In this document: positions 28,396 through 36,224 of the stretch, piece after piece
Numbering within the stretch: position 1 is the first letter of the stretch
Layout of the letters: each line of letters begins with the position of its first letter
Source: Limnohabitans sp.
Lineage (GTDB): Bacteria > Pseudomonadota > Gammaproteobacteria > Burkholderiales > Burkholderiaceae_C
NCBI GenBank assembly: GCA_030158125.1
Contig: JAOATL010000003.1
Coordinates: 1 to 64,000, forward strand
DNA: 64,000 nt
Reading direction: 5' to 3'
Translations under genes and position numbers: made by a program
Notes under the pieces: model-generated
Told to the model about the DNA's origin: nothing
What the model saw: the letters and a program-made list of their open reading frames with translations, nothing else
Databases searched by the model: none

Positions 28396-29079
28396 ATGAA
28401 AATTTTGATTGTGGAAGATGAGCCCAAGACCGGGGCATATCTGCGCCAGGGACTGATCGAGGCCGGTTTCGTTGTGGACTTGGCCAGAAATGGGCCCGAC
28501 GGCCTTCACCTAGCTCTTGGCGGTAACTACGATCTCGCGATCCTGGATGTGATGATGCCGGGCATGAACGGTTGGGAGGTCCTGCAGGCGATACGTCATG
28601 AAGGCCTACAAGTGCCAGCCATGTTTCTCACCGCCCGCGATCAGGTGGAAGATCGCGTGAAGGGGCTTGAATTAGGCGCCGACGATTACCTCGTCAAGCC
28701 GTTTTCCTTTGCCGAGCTCTTGGCCCGAGTTCGCACCATTGTGCGCCGCGGTCGTAGTGGCACCGAATCCACGATCTTGCAGGTGGCAGACCTCCAACTT
28801 GATCTGCTACGCCGCCGCGTCACCCGAGACGGCAAGCGCCTTAATCTCACCGCCAAGGAGTTTGGATTGCTAGAACTGCTGATGCGTAGGCAGGGAGAAG
28901 TCCTGCCCAGGTCGCTGATCGCCTCTCAGGTTTGGGACATGAACTTCGACAGCGACACTAACGTCATCGAGGTGGCCATGAGGCGTCTGCGCGTCAAGAT
29001 CGATGATGATCACCAGTTCAAGCTGATCCAAACTGTACGCGGCATGGGCTACGTGCTCGAAGCGCCGGAGGGTCGCTAG
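28396..29079 (+). CDS. Copper-type response regulator (CusR/CopR-like)
   Basis: The protein has 227 residues and is of the OmpR class. The receiver domain starts [20 protein letters not shown], with the phosphorylated aspartate at D51 in AILDVMMPG and the conserved lysine in LVKPFSF. The winged-helix domain follows from about residue 130, with [20 protein letters not shown] and [14 protein letters not shown]. The ATG at 28396 fits the family start; a TTG-initiated extension upstream is not needed. It overlaps nothing, and the kinase ATG follows directly. It probably activates the divergent copper operon. Confidence 0.9.
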   Translation: MKILIVEDEPKTGAYLRQGLIEAGFVVDLARNGPDGLHLALGGNYDLAILDVMMPGMNGWEVLQAIRHEGLQVPAMFLTARDQVEDRVKGLELGADDYLVKPFSFAELLARVRTIVRRGRSGTESTILQVADLQLDLLRRRVTRDGKRLNLTAKEFGLLELLMRRQGEVLPRSLIASQVWDMNFDSDTNVIEVAMRRLRVKIDDDHQFKLIQTVRGMGYVLEAPEGR

Positions 29080-30501
29080 ATGTTTCGCAGGCTGTCACTG
29101 ACATCCCGCCTCACCATCTTTTTTATAGCGCTGGCCAGTTCGGTCATCCTGGGCTTGGCGCTTCTTTTCATGGTAGAGGCTGATAGGCACTTCGTCGACC
29201 TCGATAGCGCCGCCTTGGATGATAAAAAGCACCTGATCGAGGGCATTCTGGCCAGTTCTCGATCCCATGAAGAAGCTCGCAGTCGCCTGAACGAAGCATT
29301 GAGCCATCACCACGGCCTTTACGCTCTGGTCAAAGGACCGCAGGGTGAAAAGTTGTACCAGACCAACGGATACAGCGGCCCGACTACGCAAGCATCATTC
29401 ATCACGAATGACGACGGCCACGGGCTTCAGTCTTGGAGGAGTGGCGGTCGCGAGTTCCATGAGATGAGCTTTACTGCTGGCATGGTTCAGGGAATGGCCG
29501 GGCCGCTCCAAATATCACTCGCCGTCGATACGCAGCACCACCAAGAATTCATGAGGGAGCTCCGGCGCAGCATTGCGATCTATGCTGTGCTGGCCATTCT
29601 TCTAAGCGGATTCTTGGCTTGGTTCGCGGCTCATCAAGGCATGTCTCCGCTGCGCGCAATGAAACGTCGCGCCGCTGCAGTGACAGGCCAACAGTTGCAA
29701 GAGCGCATGCCCGAGGATGCCGTCCCGATTGAAATGGCAGATTTGGCAAGGGAACTCAATGAGATGTTGGGTCGCCTGCAGAACGACTTCAAACAGCTTG
29801 CTGATTTTGCGGCGGATTTGGCACATGAACTTCGCACACCCATCAGCAATCTCCTCACCCAAACACAGGTGACGCTGTCCACCCAACGCGACCTTAAGAC
29901 ATACCAAGATACGCTGGCGTCCAACGCAGAGGAATTGCAGCGTTTGGCTCGGGTGGTATCAGACATGCTATTCCTCGCCAAGACAGAGCGGGGGGTAGAC
30001 CTGCCCCATAAGGAGTCCTTCTCGGCAGCACAAGGAGCTCGCGAACTCGTTGAATTTTATGAAGCCGTTGCGGACGAAAAACGCATCTTGATGAGCGTGG
30101 AAGGTGATGGGCGAATCTATGGCGATCGTTTGATGTTCAGACGTGCCTTGAGCAACCTCCTATCCAATGCGCTCAGGCATGCACCAGTCGGCGGTGTCGT
30201 GGGCGTCAGAATCGAAAGTTCGTCGCGTGGAATTGAAGTCACTGTCAAAAACACGGGCAAGGAGATTCCATTGGATGTCCAGCAGAGAGTCTTCGAGCGC
30301 TTCTATCGCGCAGACTCAGCACGCAGGCACCCAGCTTCTGACGGGGCAGGCTTGGGGCTGTCGATTACCAAAGCCATCGTCGAGGCCCATGGCGGGGCGA
30401 TCTCGGTTACTTCAGACCAGGAGTGGACTCGATTCAGGCTTGTTTTTCCAGGGCTTCAAGCAAGGATGAGGCAAGCGACGGAACTACTTAGTCGGCCCTG
30501 A
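29080..30501 (+). CDS. Heavy-metal sensor histidine kinase (CusS/CopS-like)
   Basis: This 473-residue kinase has a first transmembrane segment at about residues 12-33, a periplasmic sensor region, and a second segment near 168-187, followed by HAMP. The phospho-acceptor is H249 in AHELRTPISNLL, and the ATPase boxes are SNLLSNALRHAP and DGAGLGLSITKAI. The layout and the final VEAHGGAISVTSD match heavy-metal sensor kinases. It is immediately downstream of the response regulator, forming a two-gene unit divergent from the copper operon. Confidence 0.9.
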   Translation: MFRRLSLTSRLTIFFIALASSVILGLALLFMVEADRHFVDLDSAALDDKKHLIEGILASSRSHEEARSRLNEALSHHHGLYALVKGPQGEKLYQTNGYSGPTTQASFITNDDGHGLQSWRSGGREFHEMSFTAGMVQGMAGPLQISLAVDTQHHQEFMRELRRSIAIYAVLAILLSGFLAWFAAHQGMSPLRAMKRRAAAVTGQQLQERMPEDAVPIEMADLARELNEMLGRLQNDFKQLADFAADLAHELRTPISNLLTQTQVTLSTQRDLKTYQDTLASNAEELQRLARVVSDMLFLAKTERGVDLPHKESFSAAQGARELVEFYEAVADEKRILMSVEGDGRIYGDRLMFRRALSNLLSNALRHAPVGGVVGVRIESSSRGIEVTVKNTGKEIPLDVQQRVFERFYRADSARRHPASDGAGLGLSITKAIVEAHGGAISVTSDQEWTRFRLVFPGLQARMRQATELLSRP

Positions 30502-30515
30502 ATAACGCCTTTTGC

Positions 30516-30908
30516 GTGAACAAGAGAGGGCCGGATCGCGCTGTACCGATTCATAACAACCGCCGCAGCGGGCGCAAACAAATGAGACTGCCCAATGAGC
30601 AATCAAGGCGACCGGGGAAACTGCTGCGGCCGTGGGACGTGGCGGCCACACCGCTGGAACTGGCGCTGGCCAGGGGCCACCGGTGGTTGGCAATGCTGGA
30701 GTACGGCAAGTTGAAAAACCTGACTGAAAATGTAGCGCTGGAGGGAGTCGACAACAGCTACGTCAGCCGGATGGTGAATTTGACTACGCTGGCACCGGAC
30801 ATCGTCGAGGCGATTTTGGAGGATACGCTGCCGGATCACCTGACGCTGTTTGATCTTGCGGTGGACCCGCCTGCGCTGTGGGAGGAGCAGCGGTTACGGA
30901 TTTGGTGA
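30516..30908 (+). CDS. Orphan recombinase-associated helix-turn-helix protein
   Basis: The frame of up to 130 residues contains ATPLELALARGHRWLAMLEYGK, then a helix-turn-helix-like VDNSYVSRMVNLTTLAPDIVEAILEDTLPDHLTLFDL and a final PPALWEEQRLRIW. I associate this type with small KorB/ParB-like HTH proteins encoded next to site-specific recombinases of integrated elements. No recombinase is present here, so it may be a leftover of an element. It sits 14 bp after the sensor kinase gene. The native start is uncertain because the first 30 residues look unconserved. Confidence 0.55.
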   Translation: MNKRGPDRAVPIHNNRRSGRKQMRLPNEQSRRPGKLLRPWDVAATPLELALARGHRWLAMLEYGKLKNLTENVALEGVDNSYVSRMVNLTTLAPDIVEAILEDTLPDHLTLFDLAVDPPALWEEQRLRIW

Positions 30909-31410
30909 GACGGGACTGTAAAAGATAGTGATGGCGACTGACTCCATGACAGCGGGGTGTCTGTACAGCCAGCACCAGACCGCCCGATCATGTTCGCATA
31001 AGCACGGATCGCATACGCGGCATGTCGAGTGACCGGTATTTCAATTACAACGGTCCTCGTAGCTCCTCCCGCTTAAATGACCGGTAGTAATCGCCGCAAC
31101 TATGACGTCCACTTACCGCGAGTGACTACAACCAGCCTAAATCACAGATTGATACAACAACAGCATCGTCCGCTTTTGGCCGACAGCTGTAGCTCCGTTT
31201 GCGACGATCGATGACCGCAAACGCTGCATTCCAGACCTTCGCCCTTGTAAGTTGCCTAAAGGCTGAAAGCAGCCATAAAGACATTGAGCAAGTGGCATTT
31301 AGCAACCACCCCGAAGCAGACAAACATCCTGAAACCGAGGATCAGTTTTCCATCGTAAGCGACTCAGTAGTCAATTCATTTTGAGTAGTCTTCAAAAAAT
31401 ATCTATTTGG
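30909..31410. repeat. Intergenic repeat cluster C
   Basis: GAGTGACCGGTATTTCAATT near 31028, AATGACCGGTAGTAATCGCC near 31075, CGTCCGCTTTTGGCCGACAG around 31168 and CGATGACCGCAAACG near 31205 resemble the degenerate dispersed elements of clusters A and B. Short frames here (31126-31323 minus, 31199-31384 plus) look like translations of repeat DNA. I see no gene. Confidence 0.55.
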
Positions 31411-32352
31411 TCATGCGTGGTGCATGTATGAACTTTGCAAAAAATGCACCAATGTATGCAAAGCTGGCGAATGATCCGCCGCAGGTACGAGCAAACCTAT
31501 GTCACTGACCGAAATGGGGCTGGCTAATGGCAACTCTAAAAGCTGACCTTGTACTAATTGTTTGCTGACCAAACTTTTTGGCACGATGGTCAACAAGTTT
31601 TCCCGCTGCAACTGGTGCAACACCACTGAGGCAGCAGATGAGACGATGCCATGCATTTTTGGAGGCTTGGGCGCTGTCTCAAACAACTGGTCGAAGGCCT
31701 GGCGAGCAATCACACCTGTGGGTGACACCATCCACACACAATTCAACAAATCCTGCTGGCTAATGACTTTTCGTTGTGCCAACGGGTGTCCACTGTTGCA
31801 AACAATCACCAACCGATCGGGCATCCAGGGTAAAAACGTCCAACCCTCAGGGGGGAACTCTGGTTGGCGACACACAGCAACATCAATCTCATGGGCTGCA
31901 ATCAGGCTGAACTGACGACGTGCATCGGCCTCCTGCAACTGAATTGTGATGTGCGGATGCTTTTGGCAAAAGACCGACAAAGCATCGCCTAGTAAACCAG
32001 TAATGGCTGCAGAAATAGAAGCTATGCTGACCATAGAGCGAGAACGATCGTCCATCGCTGAGAGGACCGTGGCACTGTCGTCCACCAAAGCCAGCATACG
32101 GTTCACCATCGGTGCCAATGCCAACGCATTATCAGTGGGTGCCATACCTTTGGTATGTCGCAAAAACAAGGAGCATCCCAGCAATCTCTCCAGCTCTGCA
32201 AGTGCCTCTGTGGCGGAGGGTTGCGTCATGCCAATGGCCTGTCCAGCTAGACGCAATGAGCCCAGTTCGAGCACTTTCTGAAAAAGGAGCAGATGACGCA
32301 GTCGCACCTTGGTCAGTAGGCGATTGCGAATGACTGTAGCGGAAAGGATCAT
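31411..32352 (-). CDS. LysR family transcriptional regulator
   Basis: The 313-residue protein has the LysR winged helix at the N-terminus: LRHLLLFQKVLELGSLRLAGQAIGMTQPSATEALAELERLLG. The substrate-binding domain follows, with VCRQPEFPPEGWTFLPWMPDRLVIV. It is divergent from the Bug protein and hydrolase genes at 32452-34307 and is probably their regulator; the gap is 99 bp. The start at 32352 gives a short basic extension, MILSATVIRNRLLTKVR, before the HTH. The inducer is unknown. Confidence 0.85.
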   Translation of the reverse strand: MILSATVIRNRLLTKVRLRHLLLFQKVLELGSLRLAGQAIGMTQPSATEALAELERLLGCSLFLRHTKGMAPTDNALALAPMVNRMLALVDDSATVLSAMDDRSRSMVSIASISAAITGLLGDALSVFCQKHPHITIQLQEADARRQFSLIAAHEIDVAVCRQPEFPPEGWTFLPWMPDRLVIVCNSGHPLAQRKVISQQDLLNCVWMVSPTGVIARQAFDQLFETAPKPPKMHGIVSSAASVVLHQLQRENLLTIVPKSLVSKQLVQGQLLELPLASPISVSDIGLLVPAADHSPALHTLVHFLQSSYMHHA

Positions 32353-32451
32353 GATGGGTATAGGTAAACCTTATGAGAGAGCACCTTATTCTATTAGACC
32401 ACCTATGACTTGCAGCATAAGCTTCGTCCACATCATTAAAGGAGACCATTC

Positions 32452-33426
32452 ATGTTCAATTCATTTTCGCGTCGCAAGTTGGGGTTACTGGCAGTTTCGC
32501 TGACGTTGGGCAGTGGACTGGCAAAAGCCGAAACTTTCCCGGCAAAGCCCATGACCATGGTTGTGCCCTTTGCGGCTGGTGCGGCAACTGACCGTGCCGC
32601 TCGATCGATTGCCAAACAACTTGAAAAGCAGCTGGGTCAAACGTTTGTAATCGAGAACGTTGCAGGCGCATCTGGAACACTGGGAGCTAAGCGATTGCTG
32701 CGCTCGCAGGCCGATGGCTACACGATCATGCTCGGCACGAACAACGACCTGGTAATTGGGCAGGCAGTGATGAAGCCCGGTTACACCTTGGACGATTTCA
32801 CACCGCTGGCGCGCACGGGTCTGGATATGACAGTGCTGGTGGCTCATCCATCCTTTCCAGCCCAAAATGCCGATGAATTCGTGAGGATGGCGCGCTCAGC
32901 CGCTGCCCCTATTCAGATAGGAGTTCCAGGCCAGGCAACCATGCAGACCTTTGGCGCTAATTTGCTGGCAGATGCGGGAGATTTCAAAATTCAGACGGTG
33001 CCTTACAAAGCAGGCGCACCGCTGGTCACAGACTTGCTTGGGGGCCAAATACAGCTGGGTACCATCGCTCTGTCCTCTGTGCTTCCACAAATCCGTGCAG
33101 GCAAACTCAAAGCCATTGGTGTGCTCTCGGATCGTCGGCATTCCGGTGCGCCAGACATTCCGACAGTCAACGAAGGCCAAATGCTAAAGGGGGTGAATGC
33201 TGATTTGTGGGTGGCCGTGGTGGCACCCAAAGGCTTGCCACCCGCTGTAAGCCAGCGCTTTAGAGACGCACTTGGAAAAATCATGGCCGATCCAGTTTTC
33301 CGATCAGATGAGCTGCGGGCAGGATTCATGATTCCCGATATCCAGACACCGATGCAAACCAGCCAATTCATGGCTCAAGAGTACCGACGTCTTAAGACGC
33401 TCATCGATAGCACTAAGCTCGACTAA
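32452..33426 (+). CDS. Bug-family (TctC-like) periplasmic binding protein
   Basis: The 324-residue protein has a signal peptide (MFNSFSRRKLGLLAVSLTLG then cleavage near AKA-ETFP). The mature start FPAKPMTMVVPFAAGAATDRAARSIAKQLEKQLGQ and VIENVAGASGTLG are typical of the extracytoplasmic solute receptors that bind carboxylates. These are highly expanded in betaproteobacteria, often without adjacent permease genes, as here. Its neighbours, a LysR regulator and an alpha/beta hydrolase, suggest that an ester, lactone or similar acid is sensed or taken up. Confidence 0.88.
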   Translation: MFNSFSRRKLGLLAVSLTLGSGLAKAETFPAKPMTMVVPFAAGAATDRAARSIAKQLEKQLGQTFVIENVAGASGTLGAKRLLRSQADGYTIMLGTNNDLVIGQAVMKPGYTLDDFTPLARTGLDMTVLVAHPSFPAQNADEFVRMARSAAAPIQIGVPGQATMQTFGANLLADAGDFKIQTVPYKAGAPLVTDLLGGQIQLGTIALSSVLPQIRAGKLKAIGVLSDRRHSGAPDIPTVNEGQMLKGVNADLWVAVVAPKGLPPAVSQRFRDALGKIMADPVFRSDELRAGFMIPDIQTPMQTSQFMAQEYRRLKTLIDSTKLD

Positions 33427-33428
33427 GC

Positions 33429-34307
33429 ATGAATCACACTATCGAGTCCTTGCCGCTTGAACGCGCTGTAACGGCAGATGGAACCGAATTCCACTATGTG
33501 ACTGCTGGACAGGGCTATCCGATCGTTTTCATACACGGCGGCTTTGGTGATTGGACATCTTGGGCGCCTCAATGGCAGCACTTCACAAATACTTATCGGT
33601 GCTTTTCATACAGCCGAAGATTCAGCTGGCCCAACCGCAACCACTGGCGTGAGCATGCGGTTGCTCAGGACGCCCAAGATTTGTTGACCTTGCTGGATAT
33701 CTGGAAATTACCGAAAGCTATTTTGGTGGGTACCTCATACGGCGCTTACACCGCCTTGATGCTCGCATTGCAAGCTCCAGAACGTATACAAGCCATGGCA
33801 TTAACAGAGCCTCCACTTCTAGGTCTAGCCGACCAAGCGCCAGGTGGTACACAAGCTCGTAGAGACTTTGAAGCGGTGTTGGCAATAGGTGCCGAAGCTT
33901 ATGTGAACGGTGACGAGCGAGAAGCTGTCCGTATTTTGACGACCGGCATTAATGGAGGCCAGATTCAAAAAGATACTTCGCCAGAAGGCCTCGAAAAACG
34001 CATCAAAAATGCTCCCGCGATGCGCGCTATATGTGAAGCCTCCGAGCCTTTCCCGATACCTGGTGATGAGGCGTTAAGGGGGTTGAAAATGCCGATTTTG
34101 CTGACCAGTGGCCATGACAGTCCAGACATTCATCAGTGTGTTTTTTATAGCTTGACTCGTCTAATTTCGTCGGCACAGATTGTGAGAATAGCGGATGCAG
34201 GACATGGTGTGCACAGGGATCAACCAGATGAGTTCAATCAATCACTGTCAGATTTTTTAAAGAATTTCGAAAGCGACCACCAAGAATCCAAATTTAAGTC
34301 TGCGTAA
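33429..34307 (+). CDS. Alpha/beta-fold hydrolase
   Basis: The 292-residue protein shows the hydrolase pattern: oxyanion segment VFIHGGFGDWTSWAPQW, then the nucleophile elbow VGTSYGAYTAL with Ser near residue 103, and the C-terminal histidine in IADAGHGVHRDQPDEF. The acid residue likely lies in LLTSGHDSPD. It starts 2 bp after the Bug gene, so the two are cotranscribed. The length and layout fit esterases, lactonases and C-C bond hydrolases. The substrate cannot be assigned. Confidence 0.88.
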   Translation: MNHTIESLPLERAVTADGTEFHYVTAGQGYPIVFIHGGFGDWTSWAPQWQHFTNTYRCFSYSRRFSWPNRNHWREHAVAQDAQDLLTLLDIWKLPKAILVGTSYGAYTALMLALQAPERIQAMALTEPPLLGLADQAPGGTQARRDFEAVLAIGAEAYVNGDEREAVRILTTGINGGQIQKDTSPEGLEKRIKNAPAMRAICEASEPFPIPGDEALRGLKMPILLTSGHDSPDIHQCVFYSLTRLISSAQIVRIADAGHGVHRDQPDEFNQSLSDFLKNFESDHQESKFKSA

Positions 34308-34714
34308 ATCGCTCTGTGACTGTTAACTGCTCGACCAGTTCGTTGCGAATCAGGACAGGACCCCCTTCGAATATTTCTGGTTTACAGATACACGGCATAT
34401 CAGTCATACCGAAGTATCGTAGGGTGTGTTTGAGTAACCGATACTATTGACAAACCAAAATTGATTGCGTTTCACGACCGGCCGCTTCCGCTGCATTACC
34501 GCCCGCCCAAGGCAGCGCCGCGACCGTTCGCTTTGGGTCGAAGGGGCATAGTGGGACAACCTAGCAGGTTCTAATTCCGGAGCCTTTAGCACAGAGGTTC
34601 TGAAAACTCTCGGTAAAAGAAGATGTCTCAACATTTAGAATAATGAACTGGGGCCCAAGTACTTGATCGGCTTGCTCTTGGGAAATTTAGGCGGTTTGCG
34701 ATCTAGAATCTTCT

Positions 34715-34779
34715 AGCCCGCCAGCACAACCTAAAGCCTCGAAAGAGGTTTTGCAACAAGCCCCGCAAGGGGCTTTTTT
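34715..34779 (+). ncRNA. Candidate small RNA or leader before dac gene
   Basis: A stretch of about 65 nt contains a stem AAGCCTC-GAAA-GAGGTTT at 34734-34751 and then the terminator stem at 34758-34779. It is too short for a protein, has no tRNA arms, and lies 60 bp ahead of the carboxypeptidase start. It could be a small RNA, an attenuator leader, or the tail of an undetected upstream transcript. Confidence 0.3.
34758..34779 (+). terminator. Rho-independent terminator
   Basis: The stretch is AAGCCCC, loop GCAA, GGGGCTT, then a continued run giving six T in all. The 7-bp GC-rich stem and the T run are textbook. No gene ends just upstream on the plus strand except the hydrolase at 34307, so it may stop a short RNA or act as an attenuator. 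Confidence 0.75.
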
Positions 34780-34840
34780 GTTGTTTGCAACAAGGGGTTT
34801 ATTTTTAAACCTGTTCGGCGACACTGCTTTTTATAACGTC

Positions 34841-36103
34841 ATGAAAATCAATACATTCTCCAAATTTTCCATCCTCTGTGGCTTCACATTGGCAACACTG
34901 CTCACCACGCCAAGTTCTTTCGCTGCGAAACAACCTGCAACCAAGCACGTTGCCTCCAAAAAAGCAGCAGCTTCTAAAAAAGCAGTGGCTTCGGCCAACG
35001 CCATGCCGCCATTGCCTGCCCAAGAATCTTTGGCGCCAAACCCGCCTGCACTTGCCGCCAAGGCATGGCTCTTGATGGATTTTGATTCTGGCGAATTGCT
35101 GGCTGCGGCCAATGTGGATGAGCCACTGCCACCTGCATCGCTCACCAAGATGATGACAAGTTACATCGTTGAGCAAGCCTTGCGTTCTGGTAAGTTGAAA
35201 CCAAGCGATATGGTCTCGGTCAGTCAAAACGCTTGGTGTCGCGGTACCAATACCGAGTCGTGCATGTACTTGCCGCTGAACAGTCAGGCCACGGTCATTG
35301 ATATTTTGCGCGGCATCATTGTTCAGTCGGGTAACGATGCCTCCAAAGCCATTGCAGAGCACATGGCTGGCTCGGAGGAAGGCTTTGCCAAGTTGATGAA
35401 CGAAGAAGCGCAGAAACTGGGCATGACGAAAACAAATTTCGTCAACCCCACAGGCCTTCCTGATCCCGCGCACAAATCTTCTGCCCGCGATCTGGCCATT
35501 TTGGCGCGCGCCATCATTCGCAACAGTGCCGACTATTACGCGATCTACGCGGAGCGTGAATTCAAGTACAACGGCATCAAGCAAGGTAATCGCAATGCAC
35601 TGCTTTATACCGATCCAACGGTGGATGGCTTAAAGACGGGCCACACGCAAGAAGCCGGTTTTTGCTTGGTGACATCTTCGGTGCGCAATGGCATGCGTTT
35701 GATTACCGTGGTGCTGAATGCCAGCAGTGCAAAGTCGCGGGCTGACGAAAGCAGAACCTTGTTAGGTTGGGGCTTTAGCAGTTTTGAAAAAGTAACGCCT
35801 ATTCAGGCCGCTGCTGTGGTGGGTTCGGCCAAGGTAGGCTTTGGCAAAGCCGACGCAGTGGCTGCTGGTCTAGCTGCGCCCTGGATGTTGACGGTGCCTA
35901 AAGGTCAACAAATTCAGACTGCGGTAGAGATTAAGACAGGGCTTGAGGCGCCGTTGGCCAAAGGTGCAGTGGTCGGCAAAGTGGTCGCTACTTCTAATGG
36001 CAAGCCAATCGGTGAAATGCCGCTCGTGGCGCAGGCAGATGTTGAGCGGTCTGGCTTGTTACTGCGCGGTTGGCAGCATGTGACCAAGTTATTTGGAAAG
36101 TGA
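34841..36103 (+). CDS. D-alanyl-D-alanine carboxypeptidase (PBP5/6-like)
   Basis: The 420-residue enzyme trims peptidoglycan stem peptides in the periplasm. The ATG at 34841 gives a signal peptide (MKINTFSKFSILCGFTLATL, cleavage near SSFA-AK) followed by a Lys/Ala-rich linker. The catalytic motifs are S100-L-T-K103, S163-G-N165 and K265-T-G267. A C-terminal domain follows, ending WQHVTKLFGK as in PBP5-type proteins with an amphipathic tail. The upstream frame extension to 34751 crosses the terminator and is rejected. It is strongly similar to the frameshifted gene at 15375-16707 over the whole length, so the window contains two divergent copies. Confidence 0.9.
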   Translation: MKINTFSKFSILCGFTLATLLTTPSSFAAKQPATKHVASKKAAASKKAVASANAMPPLPAQESLAPNPPALAAKAWLLMDFDSGELLAAANVDEPLPPASLTKMMTSYIVEQALRSGKLKPSDMVSVSQNAWCRGTNTESCMYLPLNSQATVIDILRGIIVQSGNDASKAIAEHMAGSEEGFAKLMNEEAQKLGMTKTNFVNPTGLPDPAHKSSARDLAILARAIIRNSADYYAIYAEREFKYNGIKQGNRNALLYTDPTVDGLKTGHTQEAGFCLVTSSVRNGMRLITVVLNASSAKSRADESRTLLGWGFSSFEKVTPIQAAAVVGSAKVGFGKADAVAAGLAAPWMLTVPKGQQIQTAVEIKTGLEAPLAKGAVVGKVVATSNGKPIGEMPLVAQADVERSGLLLRGWQHVTKLFGK

Positions 36104-36117
36104 GTTGGATCTAAAGC

Positions 36118-36135
36118 CAGGGCTTATTTGCCCTG
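36118..36135 (+). terminator. Weak hairpin after the carboxypeptidase gene
   Basis: CAGGGC and GCCCTG form a 6-bp perfect stem around TTATTT, 15 bp after the stop codon. There is no strong T run after it, so termination may be partial or need Rho. Confidence 0.35.
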
Positions 36136-36175
36136 TCTGTGAAATTCGCTAGACCACGCTAAGCTTCAACCTTCC

Positions 36176-36204
36176 AAATTAATGTTGCTCTGACCCCAAT
36201 TAAT
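36176..36204. repeat. 29-bp direct repeat, left copy
   Basis: This copy begins AAATTAATGTTGCTC and ends TGACCCCAATTAAT; it matches 38273-38301 at 28 of 29 positions. A further partial copy (GACCCCAATTAAATTT) follows at once. The pair frames the RTX metalloprotease gene. Sequences with a core like CTCTGACCCCAATTA are known to me as common proteobacterial interspersed repeats. Confidence 0.8.
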
Positions 36205-36224
36205 GACCCCAATTAAATTTTCTC

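Larger units (their letters stand above)
34308..34840. other. Gene-free stretch with short structured transcript candidate
   Basis: The left part around 34525-34537 shares CGCTTTGGGTCGA with the minus strand near 330 and looks like repeat DNA; the minus-strand frame 34404-34634 overlapping it is not convincing. The right part holds two hairpins, the second a strong terminator at 34758-34779. A weak promoter-like pair (TTGGGA 34678-34683, TAGAAT 34704-34709, long 20-bp spacer) precedes them. Confidence 0.5.

Noticed and set aside
31126-31384. Short frames in cluster C
   Set aside because: They look like translations of degenerate repeat DNA, with no ribosome site.
34404-34634. 76-residue minus-strand frame
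   Set aside because: It is in repeat-like DNA, shares the CGCTTTGGGTCGA core, and has no motif.
34640-34790. tRNA gene before the carboxypeptidase
   Set aside because: No T-arm GGTTCGA-type sequence or acceptor pairing is visible; only two hairpins are present.
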